This document shows positions 1-7,398 of a stretch of 10,322 nucleotides of DNA, piece by piece. The position numbers were made by a program, and so were the translations under genes. The notes below the pieces were generated by a model that saw only the letters and a program-made list of their open reading frames with translations, did no database searches and was not told where the DNA came from. Positions within the stretch are counted from its first letter, which is position 1; every line of letters begins with the position of its first letter. This DNA comes from Phoronis ovalis (lineage: Eukaryota; Phoronida; Phoronidae), in assembly GCA_028565635.1 (NCBI GenBank), contig JAOXYB010065134.1:1-10322 (forward strand). Reading direction: 5' to 3'.

Positions 1-600
1 TATTTGAAATTACTTCAAAGTTCCGTATTCGGGTGAATATTTGCCAATAACCATGACAATCGCATGCTTTTCACGTTGTTTTTTTTTGAAAGCCCATGCA
101 TTGGTGACTGAAAATGTATATGCCGCCGTGTGAGGTGTCCGTGGCCGACCCTCACATGCGCAGTATAGTACGCGCCGCGGAAAGTTCAGAACTTGACGCC
201 AGCAAAGATGCTTTAACTTAGTAGACAAACTTGACGAAGAGCTATTACTGCAAGAGCATGTTTGACAACTTTCAAACTTGTTTTTCGTGGGTCTTAGGGT
301 ACAATAGAAATAATAATATCGTGTCCACAAATAGGTGAAGCAATGTAATTTAAATTATCTGTCATGTTTGTCCCTGAAAAGACATATTAATATCGTTAAA
401 ATGATTTAGGACTATCCTTTGATTCGGCTATAGACAACAATCAAAAGAACACAGTTCCTTTTTAGTCACGCTTTGCACTTAATTGCCATGCTCTGTGGTC
501 CGACGTGAACATGTTGATGGTGTGGACACGAACAACCCGGACCAGATGCTAAGCTACATCATGATCGTATCAAAAGTATATAAAGAGTTTGGTCTTTCAC
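1..600. other. Upstream flank, no supported gene
   Basis: A minus-strand open frame covers 10-330, but its translation shows no recognisable domain, signal peptide or splice context. The block near 120-190 is richer in CpG and GC than its surroundings (for example ACGCGCCGCGG), so it could belong to a promoter or first exon of a leftward gene outside the window. Nothing else stands out before the E-box at 608. Confidence 0.4.
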
Positions 601-607
601 ATGATTG

Positions 608-615
608 TCACGTGA
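608..615. promoter_or_regulatory. Palindromic E-box upstream of copy 1
   Basis: TCACGTGA is a perfect palindrome containing the CACGTG E-box bound by bHLH-zip factors. It lies about 95 bases before the TATA box of copy 1, a reasonable promoter position. No equivalent was noticed at the same distance from copy 2, so a regulatory role is only a possibility. Confidence 0.3.
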
Positions 616-636
616 CATATGTTGGTTGGATGATTT

Positions 637-664
637 TATAAGCTGGATATTGTTTGCATCAACA
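637..664 (+). promoter_or_regulatory. Second TATA/TTTGCATCAACA pair upstream of copy 1
   Basis: TATAAG (637-642) is followed by an exact copy of the 12-mer TTTGCATCAACA (653-664), which recurs at 731-742 in the main promoter. The spacing is shorter here (16 bases) and the TATA box weaker. It may be a duplicated or decayed promoter, an alternative start site, or a factor site (TTTGCAT resembles an octamer/POU element). Only the repeated word is directly seen. Confidence 0.4.
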
Positions 665-708
665 TTGACTCGAACACCAGTCCTCACGAGGTAAAACTTG
701 AGAGGTGC

Positions 709-742
709 TATAAAAGAGTACGAGAAATTCTTTGCATCAACA
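709..742 (+). promoter_or_regulatory. Core promoter of copy 1 (TATA box plus start-site motif)
   Basis: A consensus TATA box, TATAAAAG, lies at 709-716 and is followed 22 bases later by TTTGCATCAACA (731-742), where transcription would be expected to start. Copy 2 has the same arrangement: TATAAAAT, then TTTGCATC 23 bases downstream. Both TATA boxes are preceded by GC. Shared spacing in two paralogues whose flanks otherwise differ supports a real core promoter, with the CATCAA/CATCGA part acting like an initiator. The exact start site is inferred. Confidence 0.7.
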
Positions 743-780
743 CGTAAGATAACCGTTGCCGTAGGACTTTTATTGCAAAT
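739..780 (+). other. Copy 1 exon 1 (5' non-coding)
   Basis: The stretch from the predicted start site to a strong donor, GTAAGTATT (from 781), forms a short leader exon. Intron 1 (781-952) ends at the acceptor TATTTCCACAG, and exon 2 begins at 953, 16 bases before the ATG. The exon contains no complete ATG. Intron 1 and its acceptor have a counterpart in copy 2, where the acceptor precedes the homologous ATG by 22 bases. Confidence 0.6.
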
Positions 781-968
781 GTAAGTATTAATATTTTATA
801 ATTGCAACATTAATTTAGAACTAGAAATTAACACTTTTATCTTAATCAAAGAACCTATTGTATAAGAACAAAAATGTCTTATTTCACATAGATTTCAAGT
901 AATTAATTTTAGTTATTATCAACAATTAGTCTCATATTTTGTATTTCCACAGTTTTTCTACTCGAGCA

Positions 969-1163
969 ATGAAGATCGGTCTGATCCATATTCTTCTGTT
1001 AGCAGTAATCATCAGCTGCTTTATCATTTATTCTGAAGCTGGGCGACGACGAAGAAGAAGCAGACGCTCTGTACGTTGGAGCCGGTTGGGGCGACGTGTA
1101 TACAGAACTGTCGAGCGTTATTTTCGCCGACGTTTTGGAAGATCAGAATCGATTCTTTATTAA
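969..1163 (+). CDS. Copy 1: secreted arginine-rich antimicrobial-type peptide precursor, 64 residues
   Basis: The start is the ATG at 969, 16 bases into exon 2 and identical in context to the ATG of copy 2. A longer in-frame ATG at 939 lies inside intron 1 and is not used. Residues 1-24 form a signal peptide with a Leu/Ile/Val core (MKIGLIHILLLAVIISCF) and a Ser-Glu-Ala cleavage site. The remaining 40 residues contain 17 Arg, 2 Glu and no Cys, a charge of about +15, with an opening GRRRRRSRR block followed by Trp, Tyr and Phe spaced among Arg. Such linear cationic peptides usually attack bacterial membranes; that function is inferred. In copy 2 the matching exon ends at a GTGAGT donor straight after Gly-Lys-Arg. 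Here the aligned place (1143) reads TCAGAA after Gly-Arg, and the frame runs SESILY to a stop. The EF-hand tail is therefore probably not joined, unless the weak donor at 1098 is used. Confidence 0.75.
   Translation: MKIGLIHILLLAVIISCFIIYSEAGRRRRRSRRSVRWSRLGRRVYRTVERYFRRRFGRSESILY
1098..1103 (+). other. Possible weak alternative splice donor in copy 1
   Basis: GTATAC after the codons GGG CGA CGT (Gly-Arg-Arg) is in phase 0, the phase that exon 3 at 1691 needs. Using it would give a shorter cationic peptide ending Ser-Arg-Leu-Gly-Arg-Arg joined to Lys-Leu-Asp of the EF-hand tail, imitating the Gly-Lys-Arg junction of copy 2. The donor lacks the usual AG before it and G at position +5, so use is uncertain. 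Confidence 0.2.
1143..1148 (+). other. Lost splice donor at the end of copy 1 exon 2
   Basis: After the codons GGA AGA (Gly-Arg, 1137-1142) copy 1 has TCAGAATCGATTC. After GGA AAA AGA copy 2 has GTGAGTCGATTTC, a good donor. The bases on both sides align, so the donor was probably present in the ancestor and has decayed in copy 1. No GT that would work well follows before the stop at 1161-1163. Confidence 0.6.
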
Positions 1164-1338
1164 TTTAAAGAAAGTTAAATTAACACTTATGCAACTATAA
1201 ATAGAATAACATTTAGTATAAATACAGTGAATTCATTATCCGTTATCACATGTGTATTTATAAAAAAGACATCGTCGAATTATGCGCGGCATGGTGCATT
1301 TTGAAATACCCATATTGACATGTCAGAGGTGCTATATT

Positions 1339-1390
1339 TAGCAACCCTACTTGGAGATTAGAACATAGAAAAGTCTCCAAACTGTTGCTA
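1339..1390. repeat. Small foldback in the copy 1 region between exons 2 and 3
   Basis: TAGCAAC-n5-TTGGAGA (1339-1357) is mirrored by TCTCCAA-n3-GTTGCTA (1374-1390) around a 16-base loop, two 7-base perfect stems in register. Another perfect 6-base stem, GCCAAC/GTTGGC, follows at 1425-1442. This may be the remnant of a miniature foldback element. I see no gene in it. Confidence 0.5.
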
Positions 1391-1690
1391 GTACCTGAAC
1401 AAAGGTAGTCACATATGTACCTGTGCCAACATTATAGTTGGCTTATAGATGGCAACAAATATTTGTCAAGTTTGACCTATGTTCTGCTCGAAAACTGTAC
1501 GGTAAGGTGTAAGTAAGAATAAAAATGCAGAAAGCGAATATCGATTTTGGGATATCTACTGGTCACTTAATTAATGGTTTAACATTTTGCTATGCCTTTT
1601 TACATTTTAAATACCAGGGTATGATAGGTTTCTGTATATTTGACGTGGAAATGAATAACAGATGTAATTAGACTCTCGGTCATTTTTCAG

Positions 1691-2533
1691 AAACTGGATC
1701 TCGACACATGGGCTCGGGATTTGAACATTGACAAAGAGAAGTTATTAGAAGCTTTTAATCAAGCAGATTGCAACGGTAAATGGCTTTTACAAAGTTAACC
1801 TGATGTCACTCACATAACATAAGCCGTGCATTCCAGAGAATCATCAAAATTGTTCAAATCATTTTGAAGTTACAGACATTTATGTTTTGTCTTTGACAGT
1901 TTTAATGAGTAAGTAAGTTGATGATTATATTTGTCATGATGGACATCTCCTTTTTTTAGAGGATGGTTTTGTTGACGCTATAGAATATCAGCGAGCATAT
2001 GCAATGGATGATGACGTTGAAAATGATGATGATGGAGAGGATGATGCTGACACCATTGAAGAGCAAATTAAGTAAGTCACCATTCTTCAATCTGACACCG
2101 ATGTTGTATCGTCTAATACAGCGAGTTTGTTAAAAAAAATGTGAACAAATAGTATACGATACATGAATAACGAAGTCTTCCACGGGAGTTTATAGCGAGA
2201 GCTTATAAATGCAGAAATACAAGAAAATTGGAGCACATATTTATTTAGATCTATCTTCACGTTTGAGTTAAAGAGCCTTCTGTCACTAAGATGGCATTGC
2301 TTTTGAATATTTGAATAATTTTAATTCTAACACTTATAAAAAATGTCAGATTATTGCCGTAATACGTTGTTAAATTTTTATTTTTTAAAAAACCTTAATA
2401 AAATGATAGCAACTTTAAAATAACGTACCTAATGTATAAATGTCGTTGTAAACTCGCATCATCACAACTTGATTGTGTGTACTTTTTAGGTCGCATGATG
2501 GCGCTACTAGATGAAGCCGACATGCAGAAGTAG
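1691..2533 (+). pseudogene. Copy 1 EF-hand tail exons 3-5, apparently disconnected and frame-shifted
   Basis: Exon 3 (1691-1775, acceptor TTTTTCAG, donor GGTAAATG) begins KLDLDTWARDLN and has the same 85-base length as in copy 2. Exon 4 (1960-2071, donor GTAAGT at 2072) completes an EF-hand loop, D-C-N-E-D-G-F-V-D-A-I-E, with every canonical liganding position filled, including Glu at 12; an Asp-rich stretch follows. Exon 5 starts at 2490 with GTCGCATG, the same start as in copy 2. Exon 4 here ends CAA ATT AA (phase 2), whereas copy 2 ends CAA C (phase 1). Splicing therefore reads SHDGATR and stops at 2512-2514, while the frame homologous to copy 2 (RMMALLDEADMQK, stop 2531-2533) is out of register. 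With the exon 2 donor also lost, these exons are probably untranslated relics or 3' UTR. They could still be translated through the donor at 1098, with the altered C-terminus. Confidence 0.6.
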
Positions 2534-2643
2534 TTGCAACTTGCGTTGCTTTTCATGGAAAATATATCGATATCGGAAAACAACTTGCTGTTGACAAAAC
2601 CTGCAACTTACATACTGTATAGCACTGGCTTAATCTAACCGCA

Positions 2644-2649
2644 AATAAA
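2644..2649 (+). terminator. Polyadenylation signal of copy 1
   Basis: AATAAA lies 111 bases after the last stop of exon 5. It is a canonical hexamer at a fitting distance and the first good one downstream of the gene. If the EF-hand exons remain in the transcript as 3' UTR, it would still end here. Confidence 0.5.
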
Positions 2650-2849
2650 TATAAATTAATTGTATACTCGCTTTGTAAAATAGTGTTAAACTGACAGACT
2701 TTTTATCTTCTTATATATTATGTTCCACATTTATCAATTCAGAGTACCAATGTCAGAACTGTATGAAATAGCACATTCGACTGATTCACAAAATAGATTC
2801 TTTTACTTCTCTTGCAAATCATTGTTTTTAATGCTTCTAATGTCGGGTA

Positions 2850-3172
2850 ACCACGGGGGGTACTGTCATCCAAAGTTGTTATACATACGTGCCGCCCTAT
2901 GGGGGTATGATTTTTCAGGGTCTCTGCTTGCAACGGGGTATATAATTCAGCCCTGGACGCTCGCAATGGGGTATATTTTTAGCTTACTGCTAATAACGGG
3001 TCCCGAAAATCTAACAAGGAGTATGTTTTTAGTCATGTTTGCTTATAAAGGGATATGTTTTTTGCCATGCTTATTACTAAAGGGCATGTCAGTTTTTATC
3101 CATGTTTTTTTGACAAAAACGGGGTATGTTTTTGTCATAGCTAGCTGGCTTGCAACGGGTATAGGGTTTTGA
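2850..3172. repeat. Degenerate minisatellite with GGGTATG core, about 30-35 base period
   Basis: GGGGTA or close variants recur at about 2902, 2935, 2968, 3050 (GGGATATG), 3082 (GGGCATG), 3121 and 3157, each preceded by an A/C-rich end such as GCAAC or ACTAAA and followed by a T-rich stretch. The first intervals are exactly 33 bases. That period keeps one plus-strand frame open (2720-3172) and gives a repeating pattern of about 11 residues around Gly-Tyr-Ile/Phe. The frame has no start context or splice support, so I treat it as a by-product of the repeat. An 11-C run follows at 3212-3222. Confidence 0.6.
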
Positions 3173-3222
3173 GGACAGGACCTCACCACTGTAACTTAAA
3201 TTGGGCAAGTGCCCCCCCCCCC

Positions 3223-4522
3223 AAGGGGACCCTGGGAAAACTACTGAATAAAGTACTTGGTATCCCGCTTAGTATAGTGATGTGTAGATTTTATTTAACA
3301 TCAATCCCGAATATTAGCTTCATTCATGACGTAAAAGTTACTTCTTCTAAGTAAACGTTAAAAAGCAATTGTGTTATTATCATCGTTTCCATTCAGTCAC
3401 GAGTCAACATATACCAAATGCACTCGTTTATTTTATAATTAAATCAATTGTCAAAAATTAACTAATATCATCAAAAAATGCAAACGTAATATACGGTTTA
3501 AAGGAAGGTTAACTATTTTCGGCAGCAGCCGATATAGTTTTAATACTGAGTTCGAATTTTTAGCCAATCAAATTGTGTCGGTAAGGAAGCTTCTCCGAGG
3601 AAACAGAAATCACGTGCGAGAATATAGCCTATTGATTAATATACATCGTTATTGACCATTGCAGATGACTCAGCCAGGCAACACGCTGATAGGAATACGC
3701 AGTTAAGAATCCAATATTTTATAAACATAGTAACAAGTCGTTATAATCGCACAAAAAATAACAGTCAGTAACATGTTAACTGTAAATTAGTACTATCATC
3801 TGTAAGAAACCTGTCACCCTGTCTTTTTTAAAGACATTTCTGTTAGATAATATTTGATATCTAATTTTTTTATTATCTATAACTACATAACAGATTATAA
3901 TTAGTCTCACAGATTAATAATAAACATTAATAAAAATAAAATATTTCCAGTTCAAGTTAAAAACTCTATAAGTTGCATATTGTGTTACTTTCCTCATACA
4001 TGCTGACAGGAAAATCGATGTAAATAAATTCAAAATGAAAATTTAATTTGCGTCTTATACATGCTAGTTCATCAGCCTACAGTGCAATACCCATGCATAA
4101 ACATCAATCTAATTCTTACAACAAAAACTTTTTTTCTCATTTCTTAAACATTTGACCGACACTGCTAATTCAATTGACTATATGCCCTAAACTGCGTTTT
4201 CTCTGTAGATAAAATAATAGAGGTGAAAAAGAGGAGTTTGTACCGTGAGAAATGATTGTGTATGCAACACAAGAACTGTTGCTCACACTGTAAGATGAGG
4301 GAACGTCCGGTAGATCTGTTCTCTATTCAGTACAGAGTTTTTCAAGTGTAATATATTGGACCTCACTTTCAATGCAAATCTGTGTTAGTGAATAGAGTAC
4401 ATGTAATCGGAACTATGTAAAGTTCTTGCTAAATTTTGGACCGTTAAGTGAAAAGGTAGCATAGCAGAAATGTCTCTTTTTGAAAATTTAGTAATTTGAA
4501 GATGTTAAAGATCACTTTTCCT
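3223..4522. other. Intergenic AT-rich stretch, nothing recognised
   Basis: Frames are short and broken on both strands, and no copy of the signal-peptide exon, EF-hand exon or last-exon words of the flanking genes was found. A 9-base inverted pair, CTCTATTCA/TGAATAGAG (about 4321 and 4389), is the only structure noticed. Confidence 0.5.
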
Positions 4523-4815
4523 CACATGATTATGTAATCAGCAAGGGGACCATTTTGTGAAAAAGAAGTCACTTTTTTTTCAAAACCTCAAAAAAATAAA
4601 TCCAACACTCCTACATAACAAGGCTGAAACTTGGCCAAATTTAATTTCAAATAGATATCTCTAACAAGTATCTCATATTATAATGTTTTTGCTTAATTCA
4701 ATAGTGCTTTGTATCTGTAGGGGTGTTGGACTTATATTTTTCTGAAGCTCGTGTTTCTAAACCAGTGAGTATATTAACCTAAAATGGTCTCCTTGCTAGT
4801 CACATCATCATATGA
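4523..4815. repeat. Large imperfect inverted repeat (foldback element)
   Basis: The left arm (about 4523-4614) and right arm (about 4717-4815) are diverged reverse complements. Left AGCAAGGGGACCATTTT matches the complement of AAAATGGTCTCCTTGCT, and left TCCAACACTCCTAC matches the complement of GTAGGGGTGTTGGA. Around 100 bases separate the arms. No coding frame or transposase is visible. It is older-looking than the intronic foldback at 7756-8226 and not related to it by eye. Confidence 0.6.
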
Positions 4816-4930
4816 AGTAAATTAGCTGATTTTTCGTAATGTTTATATTTATTAGTACCTCAAGTTAATTGCCTGAACGGGATTAGCTACTTAAAGTCTA
4901 CTTCTTGGACTATATACATTAAACCTAAAT

Positions 4931-4960
4931 CCTCTCTGTCTCCTCTCTCTCTCTCTTTCC

Positions 4961-5018
<58 letters not shown>

Positions 5019-5019
5019 G
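4931..5019. repeat. CT/GA dinucleotide microsatellite
   Basis: This is an almost uninterrupted run of CT units broken only by GT, TTTCCCTA and CCC interruptions. On the plus strand it is a polypyrimidine tract of about 89 bases. It is likely length-variable between individuals and may form H-DNA. No acceptor AG with a plausible exon follows. Confidence 0.9.
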
Positions 5020-6976
5020 ACCCTGATCGTATCTACGCTTTCAGAAAAACTAATCAGAAATACCCACAGATATTTTCAGATGTTTTAAAACTTGACGCCA
5101 CTCTCCTGGCAACTATTTTCAACATTTAAATTCGTTTTCAATATTAAATTGGCAAACATTTTAATAACATGTTATTCAGCACTTTTAATTCAAATCTTAA
5201 AGTACATCTAATATAACTAAGGAAGGGTATCTAATTTATAAACGCACGTTTCGTAAAAGATGCCAGAAATCATACCACGCTTACTGAAATAGACTATCTG
5301 CTTCATTACACTCAACCCATCCCGTATTGTATATTGTCACTAGAGCGACCAAAATATGTTAAGAACTTTAAAAAAAAATGGAAAACAAAATTGGAAACAT
5401 TTTTTATTGTCACGATGTGCTTAAATTAAACTTATTAAATTGCAATTCCTCTTTCAAGCCTTGCCAGTGCGGATAATAAAAGTGAATTAGCTATCACGAA
5501 ATAATTAAGGTAAAGTCACGATTATCGTTAAATTTTATAAATAAACATTTTTATGGCAAATTTCCCCATCCGAATACATCCTCGATGGATGTGACCTTTT
5601 TTGTTAGGATTATGTTTTACCTCCCTGTTAAGAACTGAAGATTATTATGTATCCTACTCCCAGTTAATTTTTCGTGCATGCAGGCATGGTCACCAAAAAT
5701 GTTTGCTATTCCACTCTGTAAACTACCCCCGAAAAATACCACCTTACAATTGACAAAATTCATAGCTTTGCGCTAAAGCTAGCTCAAATAATCCTATCAA
5801 AGTTTGGTTTATTTTACTTCAAAATGCTAATATTAGTTTCAATCTCTTGCATAATGATTTCCCTTTCAAACAAAAGCAACCAAAAAAGCCCGCGCCAAGG
5901 AAAAAAGAAATAAATCATAAATTTAAGGTGCTTGCACTATTTCCAGTAGGGCCAGTCAATTGTGACCTTATGCCATATAGCTCGTGATATTTCGATGATA
6001 CATTTTTATAGACAAGGATAAGTATTCCCTGTGTTTGTTAAAAATATCTATGATTCTTATATTGTTAAACAGTTTGAATATACGTTATTTCTAGTTTTGT
6101 GAAATTAATGAAATTCAAAAATGATCCCTTTTTTGCGCGAAATGATGGGTGCACCGCATATAACTCGGTGTATTCCGTGGGTTTGACCCTAGATTGCAAG
6201 TTAATTTTGACCCTTTATCAATACGGAATCTATTCGTCGGAACTAGAACTTAGGATTTACAATTTGCAGTCACAAAATGATTTATATAAACTAACTACAT
6301 ACATAAGCGCTAGATCGATAACAAAAAAAAACATTAAAAAAATGTGAACTGAAAAACCTCGACAACATAGACATTCCACAATATAAACCCAGATGCTCAT
6401 TCACAGGAAGACTATTTATAACATTATCTATGCCGATTGTCTTGTTTCAAAAGGGAAAAAGCAATTGCAACGTTGTACTAAATGTGTTCCAATGCACCAC
6501 AACTTTTGTCACTCAAACAAACAAAAGTTAAAGATTGCGCATTCATTGGTCTGATTTCAAAGTGATCCACATGCAACCATTCATAACCGATTTTACTGAA
6601 ATGGTACGACAAGAAAACGAGGAAAGACATTTTCGGCATATTGTCTAATAATATATACAAACTGACACCATATCACAATATGATAGTATTTAATGACAAT
6701 CGGTGTTTTTCTATTCATTCAATGTATTTTTCATTTTTTTATTGTTCGCTATTAATGGGTTCCAGCTAGATAAAATCTGAAAAGCATAATTTTTCATAAT
6801 CAAAAATGCATATAGCTAGTTTTTTCTCTCCAAATTTCATCATTATAAATTCCATGCGTTATAACAGTACTTTGAGGCTATAACTAAATAAATATTTGAT
6901 GCTTATTTTTTACATTAAGTTTTATCAATATAGTTACAGGTAAAAGTGGGCGGAGCTAAGCATAATTTTGAAATCA
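5020..6976. other. Intergenic AT-rich stretch upstream of copy 2, no supported gene
   Basis: The longest frames (6099-6347 plus strand, 6478-6660 minus strand) have no domain, signal peptide or splice support. A perfect 9-base stem, AACTTTTGT/ACAAAAGTT (6501-6529), is present. No third copy of the peptide gene is visible. Confidence 0.5.
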
Positions 6977-6986
6977 GGGACTTTTC
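6977..6986. promoter_or_regulatory. NF-kappaB/Rel-like site upstream of copy 2
   Basis: GGGACTTTTC differs by one base from the classical kappaB site GGGACTTTCC and lies about 165 bases before the TATA box, a normal place for immune-gene control. A GC-box-like GGGCGG lies slightly further upstream (near 6948). The match is short and could be chance; copy 1 has no obvious equivalent. Confidence 0.3.
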
Positions 6987-7149
6987 ATTAACACTATATT
7001 AGCGAAATTCATTCTTTAAATTTCAATATGCATCAAAGGGTTTTTTAGGTGAGCCCCAAGGGAGCATTAATTTTATTAGACCATTTTTATTAAAATAGTT
7101 TAATAGAAAATTAATTATTGACTGTCACGAAACCAGCACAAAAATATGC

Positions 7150-7180
7150 TATAAAATGAGCGAGGCAGGCAATTTGCATC
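7150..7180 (+). promoter_or_regulatory. Core promoter of copy 2 (TATA box plus start-site motif)
   Basis: TATAAAAT (7150-7157), preceded by GC and followed by GAG, lies 23 bases before TTTGCATC (7173-7180), matching the promoter of copy 1 in both words and in spacing. Transcription should start around 7175-7182. The leader exon then ends at an uncertain donor: GTAAGG at 7192, or GTTAGT at 7216 (AACAT|GTTAGT resembles the CAAAT|GTAAGT of copy 1). The acceptor is clear: TGCTGTTTCCAG, ending at 7376. Confidence 0.7.
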
Positions 7181-7398
7181 GAAACGCGCGTGTAAGGAAC
7201 ACTTTGATTGAACATGTTAGTGTCGTTCCAACGTGTTTCAAGAAATTACATAGAACAGCGTTATTTTAAAAAAGGAAAAGTTAACGAACCTAATTTGTTT
7301 ATGTATTGCTGTATTTCCTAATTTTACATAGGAAAGTTTTGTAATCAGTTTATCATATTTTGCTTGCTGTTTCCAGTTGTCCTGCCTTATCGTGCACA

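Noticed and set aside
10-330. 106-codon minus-strand open frame
   Set aside because: The composition is not protein-like, with a Ser/Cys-rich patch and no motif, and there is no supporting promoter or poly(A) signal.
939-968. Earlier in-frame ATG for copy 1 at 939
   Set aside because: It lies upstream of the acceptor AG at 951-952, inside intron 1, and has no counterpart before the conserved MKIG start.
1196-1204. TATAAATAG as a promoter for an EF-hand-only transcript
   Set aside because: No start-site motif follows and no in-frame ATG opens the EF-hand exons of copy 1; AT-rich chance is likely.
2395-2583. 62-codon minus-strand frame
   Set aside because: It overlaps exon 5 of copy 1 antisense and has no features of its own.
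2720-3172. 150-codon plus-strand open frame
   Set aside because: It lies over the 33-base minisatellite, whose period keeps the frame open; no domain, signal or splice context.
7360-7398. Earlier in-frame ATG-like start for copy 2
   Set aside because: It lies within intron 1, before the acceptor ending at 7376; the conserved start is at 7399.
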